This document shows, in pieces, positions 42,937-51,635 of a stretch of DNA of 64,000 nucleotides. Source of the DNA: Flavobacterium frigoritolerans (GTDB taxonomy: Bacteria; Bacteroidota; Bacteroidia; Flavobacteriales; Flavobacteriaceae); contig NZ_JAOZEV010000018.1 of NCBI RefSeq assembly GCF_025847275.1, forward strand, positions 39,268 through 103,267, read 5' to 3'. The first letter of the stretch is position 1. Each line of letters starts with the position of its first letter. The notes under the pieces are model-generated. The model searched no databases. It was not told the origin of the DNA and was given only the letters and a program-made list of their open reading frames with translations. The translations under genes were made by a program, and so were the position numbers.

Positions 42937-42976
42937 AAAAGCTAGATTCTACCCTCAGAATCTAGCTTTTTTTTTG
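42937..42976. terminator. Bidirectional terminator
   Basis: A perfect 14-base stem, 42937-42950 with 42957-42970, with T runs on both strands. It lies between the EEP gene and the convergent anti-sigma gene. Confidence 0.9.
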
Positions 42977-43019
42977 AATATAATCTAGTATGCAATTGTT
43001 GTTAAAACAAAAACCAGAA

Positions 43020-44753
43020 TTAAAATCCAAAGTTAACCCCAAAATTCAGACCCCACTGAAATTGGTTAAACGATTGTGTTTTTAGTGGATTGATATAATA
43101 ATTTAGACCAGGTTCAACAAATAAGCGTGTTTGTTTAAGTATTTCATATTGTAAAGTACTACTTAGTTTAGAACCATATACGAAGTTATTTACATCTAGA
43201 TTGCCTCCTATTGAATTACCATCTAAGAAAATTTCATTAGAAATTAACTTTCCTATAAAACCGCCCGTGTTAAGCATTATAGCTGCTTTGCTTGTGCTTA
43301 AAATAGAATAAGAAATTTCAAGAGGCATTTCTAGGTATTGTAATTGTTGGTCAATATTACCAGTTAGATTACTTGTTCCACTACTTTGAACTTTTTGATT
43401 GCTATTGTCAGATGAAAAAACATAATTTCTATTTGTCGAAATATATTCAACACTTGGATTTGAAGCAAAAAAATCATTTGTAATTCCAGCAGCTAATGTG
43501 TTTTGGTTTTTATTATAATAAGAAACGTTAGCTACAGATTGTCCTAATTCATTGATTTTGAAACCAGAACTTACAGCCCATTTTTTATTGAGTTTGTAAT
43601 TTGTTTTAACACCATATCCAGTATTTTGTTTTGATTCAATATCATTACCCAATGTTTTTTTATTGCCATAACTTTGAGAGTTTACAATACCCGCATAAAG
43701 ACCCACTGACCATTTTTCTTTTAAAAGATCTTTTTCAGCTTTTGGTTCTTCTTTATCTTCCTTATTATTTAATCTGTTTTCTAATTGTTGTAATTCAAGT
43801 GCAATTTGTACTTTATTCAATGAATCGTTAAAAGATATAAGATCTTTTTCAGAGCTAGTATTTAGAGCTAATTCCTTCTTTTGATCTGTTTTTAAATTGC
43901 TATTAACTTCAGTAATGTTTTGTTTATATAGAGAACTATTGGTATCATTTTGTGACGCAGATCGGATATTACTATTTAAAGCAATTGCTTCGGTTTTATT
44001 CTTGTTTATCGTATTACCAATTTTAGTATTATTTGGGTCAGCGGAAGAATTATTTGTGCCGTTTTTTGACGATGATTGCGTATTGTTATTTGAAACAATT
44101 GTTTCGGTTTTATTCTTGTTTATGGTATTACCAACTTCAGTTTTGTTTGGACTAGCTGAAGAAGTACTTTCGTTAATTTTTGTTGATTGTACGTTGCTAG
44201 AAGTAATTATCGCATTTTTATCTCTGTTTAAATTGTTATCAACTTCAGTACTATTCACTTTAGATGAAGACGTTTTAGCGTTATTTTTTGATGATTCCGC
44301 TATTGAGATAGTTTTATTGTTTAATTGTATTGAAGGCTTATTTTTTTTATTGATTGAAGTTGTTGTGTTCTTAGTCGATTCTTGATTCTTGTTTAATGTT
44401 TTATTAGTTACCGGATTATCAGATTCAGCAACAGTTATTGTCGTTTTACTATTTAAAGGAGTAGTATTAATAGTAGACGGGGTTGTATTTGATTTCGAGT
44501 TGTTTTCTTGATTATCTAGAACAACATTATTATTCTTTATCAAAGTGTCATCTTCATTTGAGTTAAAATATAGACCAGACGTGATGGCTAAACCTATTAA
44601 AAGACTAGCAGCTAACGACCACCAAATGGCTGTTGCTTTTTTCTTTTTAGGTTTGTCTAGTTTTTCTTCAATCATAGCCCATAATTCTGGTGGCGGTACA
44701 CTAGAAAAATTTTCTATTGAAGAAAAAACATCTTCTATTTTTTTCTTTTTCAT
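43020..44753 (-). CDS. Dual-membrane-spanning anti-sigma-like protein with outer-membrane barrel
   Basis: This 577-residue protein has three parts. Residues 1-40 (IEDVFSSIENFSSVPPPELWAMIEEKLD) are a cytosolic anti-sigma-like segment, followed by an inner-membrane helix at 42-63. Residues about 65-345 are a low-complexity linker of N, S, T and K with imperfect repeats of about 39 residues (TEVGNTINKNKTETI-type). Residues about 346-577 are beta strands ending NFGVNFGF, a terminal phenylalanine as in barrels inserted by BAM. It overlaps its ECF sigma gene by 4 bases. The layout matches the dual-membrane-spanning anti-sigma (Dma) proteins described in Bacteroides. Signalling from outer membrane to sigma factor is inferred. 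Confidence 0.8.
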   Translation of the reverse strand: MKKKKIEDVFSSIENFSSVPPPELWAMIEEKLDKPKKKKATAIWWSLAASLLIGLAITSGLYFNSNEDDTLIKNNNVVLDNQENNSKSNTTPSTINTTPLNSKTTITVAESDNPVTNKTLNKNQESTKNTTTSINKKNKPSIQLNNKTISIAESSKNNAKTSSSKVNSTEVDNNLNRDKNAIITSSNVQSTKINESTSSASPNKTEVGNTINKNKTETIVSNNNTQSSSKNGTNNSSADPNNTKIGNTINKNKTEAIALNSNIRSASQNDTNSSLYKQNITEVNSNLKTDQKKELALNTSSEKDLISFNDSLNKVQIALELQQLENRLNNKEDKEEPKAEKDLLKEKWSVGLYAGIVNSQSYGNKKTLGNDIESKQNTGYGVKTNYKLNKKWAVSSGFKINELGQSVANVSYYNKNQNTLAAGITNDFFASNPSVEYISTNRNYVFSSDNSNQKVQSSGTSNLTGNIDQQLQYLEMPLEISYSILSTSKAAIMLNTGGFIGKLISNEIFLDGNSIGGNLDVNNFVYGSKLSSTLQYEILKQTRLFVEPGLNYYINPLKTQSFNQFQWGLNFGVNFGF

Positions 44754-45301
44754 GCTATTTTAAAATTTAATACGGCCAAAATTTTTGTTTGTAATATTTT
44801 TTTCGCCCTATTTAAGTTTGATTTAGAAGTCCCTTCGGTAATTTGTAGCATTTCTGCAATCTCTTTGTGTTTCATCTTTTCGAAAACAAAAAGATTAAAA
44901 ACCATTCGGTATTGGTCGGGTAAATCCTGAATATATTCGATTAGTTTTTCTTGTGATATCGGAATAGCTTCTAGTTCTTCCTCTTCGATGATTTCTGTTT
45001 CAGAATCAAAAACATCCAAAAAAAGATAATCTCTTTTTCTCTTTTTTAGAGTTTCTATGAGTTTATTGATGAAAATTCGTTTCATCCATCCCTCAAAACT
45101 ACCTTCGAATTTATATTGCTTTATTTTTTGAAAAACGATTATAAATGCTTCTTGAAAGACATCTTTTGCATCATCTTCATTCTTCATGTATTTTAGACAA
45201 ATTCCATACAATACAGGAGAGAACAATTGATAAATTCTCAATTGCCCTCCTCTGTCATTGTCAATGCACTTTTTTATAAGTAAGTCTAAATTGTCTTCCA
45301 A
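44750..45301 (-). CDS. ECF RNA polymerase sigma factor
   Basis: This 183-residue protein has region 2 (YQLFSPVLYGICLKYMKNEDDAKDVFQEAFIIVFQKIKQY, then FEGWMKRIFINKLIETLKKRKRD). Region 4 (LPDQYRMVFNLFVFEKMKHKEIAEMLQITEGTSKSNLNRAKKILQ) follows an acidic insert (DSETEIIEEEELEA). It is the first gene of a pair with the membrane-spanning anti-sigma protein, overlapping it by 4 bases. The acidic insert between regions 2 and 4 may be part of the contact with the anti-sigma domain, which is inference. Confidence 0.93.
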   Translation of the reverse strand: MEDNLDLLIKKCIDNDRGGQLRIYQLFSPVLYGICLKYMKNEDDAKDVFQEAFIIVFQKIKQYKFEGSFEGWMKRIFINKLIETLKKRKRDYLFLDVFDSETEIIEEEELEAIPISQEKLIEYIQDLPDQYRMVFNLFVFEKMKHKEIAEMLQITEGTSKSNLNRAKKILQTKILAVLNFKIA

Positions 45302-45355
45302 AAAATAATTTTAAAGTAAATTAGATTGCAATAAGGTATTTGTATATTTAATATT

Positions 45356-45757
45356 CTACTTCTTGTAAGTAGAGCTGTATCCGTCAGGGAAATTGTTTAT
45401 AATAATTAGATTGTTAGAATCTAATTTTTCGATAACATAAGTTATTCCTTCAAAAGTGATTAAATCACGCTCTAGATTGTCAAATACGCTGATACCTTTA
45501 GTAATAAGATATCTGCTATTTCTTATTTCAACATTGTTTTTATATGTAATCACTTTTCCCTCAGATGTAAAAACAAGTTTTTTAGTGCTCCCAATACTTT
45601 TTGGAGTTGAGGTGTAGCTACCGTTTTGTCCACCTGTAGATTTTTGCCAAGTCCAACTTCCATGAAGTTTAGTTATTTTATCAGACTTAAAAATTACATT
45701 TGCAGAATAAGTCGAGACAGAAATAATAACTAGAAGAGCTAAGATTATTTTTTTCAT
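45356..45757 (-). CDS. Secreted lipocalin-like protein
   Basis: This 133-residue protein has a signal peptide (MKKIILALLVIISVSTYSA) and a body beginning LHGSWTWQKSTGG. The G-x-W near the start of a small beta-rich domain is the usual first strand of lipocalin-like proteins in Bacteroidota. I see no binding motif. It lies 54 bases upstream of the sigma gene in the same direction and 51 bases downstream of a PrcB-like lipoprotein gene, so co-transcription is possible. Confidence 0.65.
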   Translation of the reverse strand: MKKIILALLVIISVSTYSANVIFKSDKITKLHGSWTWQKSTGGQNGSYTSTPKSIGSTKKLVFTSEGKVITYKNNVEIRNSRYLITKGISVFDNLERDLITFEGITYVIEKLDSNNLIIINNFPDGYSSTYKK

Positions 45758-45808
45758 TTTTTAAGAAATTAATAAATTTATGTTAATTGTTTAACGTGCA
45801 AAGTTAGA

Positions 45809-46696
45809 TTAGTTTCTTAATACTGCAATTTTATCTTTAATTGCTTTCTTAAATGTAATTATTTCTGGGCTTTGATCTGGTGTATTGTTGTTGTCTATGA
45901 ATACTTTAGTGACTTTGTTGCCTTGACTTAATTCAAAGAATATTCCTCCTTGGTCAGTAGAATCTGGGCTGCCATAAGTCTTAGTTCCACCATCTAGATT
46001 TAAAATTTCAGTAGGAACTAGTTTTACAAAATCAGAATAATCTCCTTTTTTGTTCAATGTTTGAAAGTTGTATTTGCTAAAATCATATTGACCAACAACT
46101 ACATTAAAGTATTGAAGTACATTTAGATTATTGATATTAAAAAATAATTGACAATCAGGACCCGTACATTGACTGCTATAACTTCCTATAACAACAAAAT
46201 TTTTGTTTTGGCTTACTTTATTTAAGTAGATAGGTTTGTCAGTTTTTGGAATTAAAACAAAATCATATGGATTTGTTGCAGGGGTATTACCTGCTTCATT
46301 TGGAAGAGGCTCTTTTTCATAGTATTGTACTATTATTTCACAAGTGTTTTCTACTATAGAGCTAATTTTTATTTCATATCCACCAGTTGGTTTTGGTCCA
46401 GAAAAAATACCAATCAAATAATTTTTGGTAAAATCGATATTAGGATTTACTGGAGTTACTGATGTAGGACAAGGATTCGTATTTTTGATAAAAAAAGAAT
46501 CCATTTTTTCTTGCGTTTTTATTGCTACAGCCATAGGTTTAGCTGGCATCTCTTTTATAGTATAGTTGCATTCTAAAGGAAAACCAGAAAAAGTAACATT
46601 ACTATAATCACCACAGCTTTGATATTCATTATCAGCGTTCAAAGAACAAGAACTGATCCCCAAAGCAACAAATAGGCCTAAAATAATTTTCTTCAT
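45809..46696 (-). CDS. Lipoprotein with PrcB-like domain
   Basis: This 295-residue lipoprotein (lipobox ending at C17, LGISSC) has a central domain with FTKNYLIGIFSGPKPTGGYEIKISSI and later NPYDFVLIPKTDKPIYL. This is the pattern of PrcB-type protease-complex subunits (PF14343), in which GxxxTGGY is the key motif. The C-terminal third has no recognised domain. The name comes from a Treponema protease complex; no protease gene is adjacent here, so the role is open. Confidence 0.75.
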   Translation of the reverse strand: MKKIILGLFVALGISSCSLNADNEYQSCGDYSNVTFSGFPLECNYTIKEMPAKPMAVAIKTQEKMDSFFIKNTNPCPTSVTPVNPNIDFTKNYLIGIFSGPKPTGGYEIKISSIVENTCEIIVQYYEKEPLPNEAGNTPATNPYDFVLIPKTDKPIYLNKVSQNKNFVVIGSYSSQCTGPDCQLFFNINNLNVLQYFNVVVGQYDFSKYNFQTLNKKGDYSDFVKLVPTEILNLDGGTKTYGSPDSTDQGGIFFELSQGNKVTKVFIDNNNTPDQSPEIITFKKAIKDKIAVLRN

Positions 46697-46897
46697 TTTT
46701 AATATTTTAAAAGATTATACATTAGTAGATGATATAAAGTGGAAAAGGTTGCGTCGAAGTTGAAGTTTTTTTATAAAAAATATTTTTGTGTTTGAAATAA
46801 GATCGTATAATGGGAAAATTTTAAAACTCAAAAAAAGATTCTCTTCTTTGAGAGTAGTTATTATTGTGTATTTTTACTCTTTTATAAAAGTCTCTAT

Positions 46898-48256
46898 ATG
46901 TTGAATCTGTTTCCTTTTTTATTGGTCTTTCTTATTGCTTTACTCATTGGGGCTTTTATAGGTAAACTTATTTTTTCCGCACGATTTCAATCAGAGAAAG
47001 TAAGTTTAAACGAAAAGTTAATTGCTTTGACAAATCAATTCCAACAGCAAAAAGAACATTTTCTATCAGAAAAAAATAATTTCGAAAAACAACTTCAAGC
47101 AACAAATTCTGATAAAGAAATTATTCGAACAGAAAAAGATAGCCTTGCGATTCAGCTTTCGAAAAAAGAAGTTGATTTTGAAAATTTATGGGAACGTCAT
47201 AAAGAACAAAAAAATGAAGTAGAACAACTTCAGGAAAAATTTACCAAAGAGTTTGAAAATCTTGCAAATAAAATACTCGAAGAAAAATCGACAAAATTTA
47301 CTGCGCAGAATAATGAAAATATGAAAAATATCTTGTTGCCCTTACAAGATAAAATAATAGGCTTTGAAAAGAAAGTAGAAGATACACATAAAGAAAGTAT
47401 TGATTATCATGCGGCTTTACGTCAGCAAATAATAGGATTAAGTGAAATGAATGCTCAAATGAGTAAAGAAACGCTGAACTTGACCAAAGCCTTAAAAGGA
47501 GATAGTAAAATGCAAGGGAATTGGGGAGAGCTGGTTTTGGAACGAGTTCTCGAAAAATCTGGTTTAGAAAAAGGAAGAGAGTACGAAGTACAACAAAGTT
47601 TTACTAATGAGATAGGCCTTCGCGTACTTCCCGATGTTGTGATTCATTTACCAGATGGTAAAAAAATGATTGTAGATTCTAAAGTTTCTTTAACAGCATA
47701 TGAAAAATGGATTAACGAAGAAAATGATAGCTTAAAAGCAGATTATTTAAAAGAGCATGTGAATTCTATAAAACGTCATGTTGAGCAACTCGGAAATAAA
47801 AATTATCATGATTTATATCAAATAGAAAGTCCTGATTTTGTATTGCTTTTTATACCAATAGAGCCAGCCTTTGCAATAGCGCTAAATGAAGAAGCTACCT
47901 TATATAATAGAGCTTTTGAAAAAAACATTGTAATTGTTACACCAACTACATTATTAGCGACTTTGCGAACTATCGATAGCATGTGGGCAAATCAGAAACA
48001 ACAAGAAAATGCCTTTGAAATAGCTAGACAAGCCGGAGCATTATATGATAAGTTTGAAGGTTTTATTGCCGATTTAATTAAAATAGGTAATAAAATAAAT
48101 GATTCAAAAACCGAATATGAAAATGCTATGAGTAAATTAGTCGAAGGACGAGGGAATTTAATTACAAGCGTAGAAAAGTTGAAGAAAATGGGAGCAAAGG
48201 CTAAAAAGTCACTTCCAGAGAATATATTGGCAAGAGCAAATAACAACGAAAACTAA
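46898..48256 (+). CDS. rmuC: DNA recombination protein RmuC
   Basis: This 452-residue protein has an N-terminal membrane helix (LFPFLLVFLIALLIGAFIGKLIF). A coiled coil of about 130 residues follows, then the RmuC nuclease-like core: MQGNWGELVLERVLEKSGLEKGREY, LPDVVIHLPDGKKMIVDSKVSLTAYEKW, FVLLFIPIEPAFAIAL and TPTTLLATLRTI. It limits inversions at short repeats in E. coli. The gene is followed 20 bases later by a small membrane protein and a thioesterase, probably one operon. Confidence 0.96.
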   Translation: MLNLFPFLLVFLIALLIGAFIGKLIFSARFQSEKVSLNEKLIALTNQFQQQKEHFLSEKNNFEKQLQATNSDKEIIRTEKDSLAIQLSKKEVDFENLWERHKEQKNEVEQLQEKFTKEFENLANKILEEKSTKFTAQNNENMKNILLPLQDKIIGFEKKVEDTHKESIDYHAALRQQIIGLSEMNAQMSKETLNLTKALKGDSKMQGNWGELVLERVLEKSGLEKGREYEVQQSFTNEIGLRVLPDVVIHLPDGKKMIVDSKVSLTAYEKWINEENDSLKADYLKEHVNSIKRHVEQLGNKNYHDLYQIESPDFVLLFIPIEPAFAIALNEEATLYNRAFEKNIVIVTPTTLLATLRTIDSMWANQKQQENAFEIARQAGALYDKFEGFIADLIKIGNKINDSKTEYENAMSKLVEGRGNLITSVEKLKKMGAKAKKSLPENILARANNNEN

Positions 48257-48276
48257 ATTATTAAACAAATATTAGG

Positions 48277-48642
48277 ATGAAACGATTTCTGGGAATTATC
48301 ATTGGTATTGCAGCTATAGCTCTAATTGGGTATTTTAGTTTTATTTATTATGTACCTTATAGTACAGGAATCCGTTCGGGTGAATTAATCAGGCTCAGTC
48401 ATAAAGGAGTTATGATGAAAACATGGGAAGGAGAACTGAGTCAAGGGATTTCTGGAGCCCAAATATTCTCTTTCTCCGTTTTAGATGGTGACAAAAAAGT
48501 TATAGAAGATTTAAAAGTGCTTCAAGGAGGTTATGTAAAATTGGAGTATGTCGAAAAATATAAAACATTTCCTTGGTGGGGAGAAACGCGTTTCTTTGTA
48601 AAGGCCGTAGAAAAAGAAGATTCCCCATTTAATGTAAAATAA
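48277..48642 (+). CDS. Small membrane-anchored protein, function unknown
   Basis: This 121-residue protein has one N-terminal helix (FLGIIIGIAAIALIGYFSFIYYV). A beta-rich extracytoplasmic part follows with IRSGELIRLSHKGVMMKTWEGELSQG and a second block YVKLEYVEKYKTFPWWGETRFFV. Related proteins are sometimes labelled 6-phosphogluconate dehydrogenase in databases. Nothing here supports that: there is no Rossmann GxGxxG and the protein is about a quarter of the enzyme's length. It is translated between rmuC and a thioesterase gene with 8-20 base gaps. Confidence 0.78.
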   Translation: MKRFLGIIIGIAAIALIGYFSFIYYVPYSTGIRSGELIRLSHKGVMMKTWEGELSQGISGAQIFSFSVLDGDKKVIEDLKVLQGGYVKLEYVEKYKTFPWWGETRFFVKAVEKEDSPFNVK

Positions 48643-48650
48643 TATAGAAT

Positions 48651-49205
48651 ATGAGTACAAATACAAATTTTAAAACAGTAGCCTGTTCAAGAATAAGCAT
48701 TTCCGAATTAATGCTTCCGTCGCATACTAATTTTAGCGGTAAGATACATGGAGGCTACATATTATCATTGCTAGATCAGATTGCTTTTGCCTGTGCATCA
48801 AAATTCTCAGGTAATTATTGCGTAACAGCTTCAGTAGATACAGTCAATTTCCTAAAGCCTATTGAGGTAGGAGAATTGGTAACTATGAAAGCTTCTGTTA
48901 ATTATGTAGGTAAAAGTTCAATGATTGTGGGTATTCGTGTCGAGGCCGAAAATATTCAAACAGGAGCTATAAAACATTGTAATTCTTCTTACTTTACAAT
49001 GGTTGCTAAAGATAAAGAAGGAAAGAGTGTTCTTGTTCCAGGACTTATTTTGTCAAATCTTGAAGAAGTAAGACGTTTTTGTAAAGCTCTGAAACATATA
49101 GAAGTCAAAAAAGAGGTCGAAAATCATGCAGAAGAATATAATTATAGTTCAATCGAAACATTGGCAAGTTTAAGTAAATACAATGTTTTATTAGAACTAA
49201 ATTAA
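48651..49205 (+). CDS. Acyl-CoA thioesterase, hotdog fold
   Basis: This 184-residue cytosolic enzyme of the YciA/ACOT type has the core SHTNFSGKIHGGYILSLLDQIAFACASKFSGNYCVTASVDTVNFLKPIEVGELV, with the active-site aspartate in LLDQIAF. Members hydrolyse short- or medium-chain acyl-CoA. The C-terminal 40 residues are longer and more acidic than in most (EVKKEVENHAEEYNYSS). It sits last in the rmuC group. Confidence 0.9.
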   Translation: MSTNTNFKTVACSRISISELMLPSHTNFSGKIHGGYILSLLDQIAFACASKFSGNYCVTASVDTVNFLKPIEVGELVTMKASVNYVGKSSMIVGIRVEAENIQTGAIKHCNSSYFTMVAKDKEGKSVLVPGLILSNLEEVRRFCKALKHIEVKKEVENHAEEYNYSSIETLASLSKYNVLLELN

Positions 49206-49418
49206 AATAGTTTTTCGTGTAAGTTTTAGCGTTGTTTTAAGAACCAAAGTAGATTAAAATTCGTAACTTTAAGAAAGAGCATTTAACTATCGTTAATGAC
49301 CTAATCTCTTTTCAGAATAGTTCTATTTTTGATTTATGTCTGTTGTTGGTTTGTTTTTGTCAATAGGCTTTTTTCAAAAAATGTCATGCAATGTGTTTAA
49401 TCTTAATTGCTGAAGATT

Positions 49419-49958
49419 ATGAAAAAAAGTACTTTTTTAATTTTATTACTTACCGCTAATTTTATTGCAGCACAAGATAAAATAAGAACTTCAATAGGTG
49501 TTATTAATTTTGAAGCTTCAGTACCTTTCTTTGAAGAGGTAAACGCAGTCAATAAATCGGTAATTATGGTTATGGAGCCAGAAACAAGTAGTTTTGTTTG
49601 CGTGGCTGTGATGAAAGATTTTCGATTTAAAATGGATTTAATGGAAACTCATTTTAATCAAAATTATATCGAAAGTGATCGGTATCCGAAAGCTATTTTT
49701 AAAGGTAAAATTGGGAAATTCGACATGAAAGATATTACTGAAACGCCAAAGGAATACATCATTAAAGGGAAACTTCAAATTCATGGTAAAATAAAACAAA
49801 TAGAAGTAAGTGCAAAACTTAAAAAAGTACCCGAAGGCATAGAAATTATTTCAGATTTTCCACTTAATACAGATGATTTTAATATTAAGATACCATCAAT
49901 GATAGAAAGTAAAATATCCAAAAAGGTAAATACAAGTTTGGTAGGAATAATGAAATAA
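49419..49958 (+). CDS. YceI-like secreted protein
   Basis: This 179-residue protein starts at the ATG at 49419 (MKKSTFLILLLTANFIAAQ), giving a clean signal peptide cut after residue 19; an in-frame TTG four codons earlier is less likely. The body has the YceI/lipocalin-like pattern (GVINFEASVPFFEEVNAVN, FRFKMDLMETHFNQNYIESDRYPKAIFKGKI, KIKQIEVSAKL). The family binds isoprenoid-like lipids in a beta barrel. It is convergent with a TIGR01777 gene that has a hairpin at its 3' end. Confidence 0.85.
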   Translation: MKKSTFLILLLTANFIAAQDKIRTSIGVINFEASVPFFEEVNAVNKSVIMVMEPETSSFVCVAVMKDFRFKMDLMETHFNQNYIESDRYPKAIFKGKIGKFDMKDITETPKEYIIKGKLQIHGKIKQIEVSAKLKKVPEGIEIISDFPLNTDDFNIKIPSMIESKISKKVNTSLVGIMK

Positions 49959-49961
49959 ATG

Positions 49962-50873
49962 TTATTTTAAACACACTAAAAGTGCTGGTTTTAAATTTGA
50001 ATATTTAAATTTAAAACCAGCATTTTCTATTTTTCTAGAAGAAACCCGTTGTCCGGTTAATATAATTTTACCCATTTCTCCTGTGATTAATCGTACTACA
50101 AAAGCTGGTATTTTAGGTAACCAAATAAAATAACCATATACATTCGCCAAAGCTTTAGAAAAAATAGCATTAGTAGTGTCATCAGTTACAGCTGCATTAT
50201 AGGCACCATTCATATTGGTATTTGTAACTGCAAGAAGATAAATGCTGCATAAGTCATCAATATGAATCCAGGGCATATATTGTTTTCCTGTACCTACAAT
50301 AGAACCGAAACCATACTTAAAAATTGGAACCAATTTTTTTAAGAACCCATCATCTTTACCCAAAACCAAACCAGTTCGTATTATAACAGTGCGGATTCCT
50401 AGTGATTTGATGCATCCGGTAGCAGCTTCCCATTTTTGGCAAGTTGCTCCCAAGAAATCATTTGCTGCGGGAGTTTCTTCGGTACAAATAGTTTCACTTG
50501 TAAAAGCACCATAAATACCAACAGCCGATGCTGATATAAATGCATCCAAGGATTTATTATTCTTTTTTAAAACAGAATAAATGAGCTCAATAGGTTTTTC
50601 TCTACTATCTATAATTTCTTTTTTGCGTTTATCAGTCCATTTTTTTGAAGCAATACCTTCACCAGCAAGATGAATAATGTAATCTGCTTTTAAAACTGAA
50701 GCCTCATCGATATAGTTGTTTTCTATATTCCATTTATAATAGGTGATATCTTTGCTAGGTTTTCTTTCGGTGCGAGTTAATATAGAGACCGAATACCCAT
50801 GGCTAATCAATAACGCAGTAAGTTCTTTTCCTATAAAACCAGAGCCGCCAGTTAATAAAACATTTTTACTCAT
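49962..50873 (-). CDS. TIGR01777 family NAD(P)-dependent epimerase-like protein
   Basis: This 303-residue SDR-fold protein has NVLLTGGSGFIGKELTALLISHGY at its start. The family tag HLAGEGIASKKWTDKRKKEIIDSRE follows near 68-93. The YfcH-like C-terminal domain (KALANVYGYFIWLPKIPAFVVRLITGEMGKIILTGQRVSSRKIENAGFKFKY) completes it. The GxxGxxG NAD motif is intact. Substrate is unknown for the family. Its last codons contain a 16-base-pair hairpin. Confidence 0.93.
   Translation of the reverse strand: MSKNVLLTGGSGFIGKELTALLISHGYSVSILTRTERKPSKDITYYKWNIENNYIDEASVLKADYIIHLAGEGIASKKWTDKRKKEIIDSREKPIELIYSVLKKNNKSLDAFISASAVGIYGAFTSETICTEETPAANDFLGATCQKWEAATGCIKSLGIRTVIIRTGLVLGKDDGFLKKLVPIFKYGFGSIVGTGKQYMPWIHIDDLCSIYLLAVTNTNMNGAYNAAVTDDTTNAIFSKALANVYGYFIWLPKIPAFVVRLITGEMGKIILTGQRVSSRKIENAGFKFKYSNLKPALLVCLK
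49983..50022. terminator. Terminator-like hairpin within the end of a coding region
   Basis: TGCTGGTTTTAAATTT (49983-49998) pairs perfectly with 50007-50022, followed by T-rich sequence on the plus strand. It lies inside the TIGR01777 reading frame and 25 bases after the convergent YceI stop, so it could terminate the YceI transcript. Confidence 0.55.
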
Positions 50874-50972
50874 AATAGTTTATAATATATTTAACACCTT
50901 GTTTTGTTTAGCATTACGTAAATATAATTAAACGTTGCTTATCTTTATACTCAATTAAAAAAAGTAAGTGCT

Positions 50973-51635
50973 ATGGGAACTAAAAAAGAGATATTGACAA
51001 AAGATAAAATTGTTTCTTTATATATGAATTACGTTTTAGAACATGGGCAAAATCCCAAATCGGTTTTCCATTTTGCTAAAGCAAATGATTTTGAAGAATC
51101 CGAATTCTATACTTTTTTCGGAACATTTGAAGGATTAGAGAAAGAAATTTTTAATCTTTTTTTCGAAAACACACTTGAATTATTAGATAAAAACCCAGAG
51201 TACCAAGAGTATGATATGAAGAATAAAATGCTCAGTTTTTATTTTACTTTTTTTGAATTGCTAACTGCAAACCGTAGTTATGTTATTCAAGCTTTGAAAA
51301 GTAATTCTAATCCGATAAAAAACTTAGTAAAATTAACTACACTTCGTGATAGTTTTAAAAAATATATCAGTCTCATTATAACAGATGATTATCGAGTTCA
51401 GCAAGAGAAGCTTCAAAATTTTCAGGAAAAAGCAATTCAGGAAACAGCATGGATGCAACTTTTGCTTACGCTTAAATTTTGGGTAGATGATGCATCTCCC
51501 GCTTTTGAAAAAACAGATCTTTTTATCGAAAAATCTGTAAATGTTTCTTTTGAATTGATGAATGTAACACCATTGAATCATTTGCTTGATTTTGGGAAAT
51601 TTATTTTTAAAGAAAAAATATATAGCAAACAATGA
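50973..51635 (+). CDS. TetR family-like transcriptional regulator
   Basis: This 220-residue protein has an N-terminal helix-turn-helix (VSLYMNYVLEHGQNPKSVFHFAKANDFEESEFYTFFGTFEGLEKEIF). The FYTFFGTFEGLE stretch corresponds to the TetR recognition helix and the start of helix 4. The rest is an all-helical ligand domain. The stop overlaps the start of an ABC1 kinase gene (ATGA), so the regulator is translationally coupled to it. The ligand is unknown. Confidence 0.82.
   Translation: MGTKKEILTKDKIVSLYMNYVLEHGQNPKSVFHFAKANDFEESEFYTFFGTFEGLEKEIFNLFFENTLELLDKNPEYQEYDMKNKMLSFYFTFFELLTANRSYVIQALKSNSNPIKNLVKLTTLRDSFKKYISLIITDDYRVQQEKLQNFQEKAIQETAWMQLLLTLKFWVDDASPAFEKTDLFIEKSVNVSFELMNVTPLNHLLDFGKFIFKEKIYSKQ

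Noticed and set aside
43897..44385. A 162-codon plus-strand frame with many L, V, F and D residues
   Set aside because: It lies opposite the N/S/T/K-rich linker repeats of the anti-sigma protein and mirrors their repeat pattern. It has no signals of its own.
48277..48642. Labelling this gene 6-phosphogluconate dehydrogenase
   Set aside because: The protein is 121 residues with a membrane helix and no dinucleotide-binding motif. The label seen for relatives is likely an error carried between databases.
49336..49413. A 25-codon frame (MSVVGLFLSIGFF...) ending 5 bases before the YceI start
   Set aside because: It could be a leader peptide, but there is no attenuator-like structure and the composition is ordinary for AT-rich DNA. 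The evidence is too thin.
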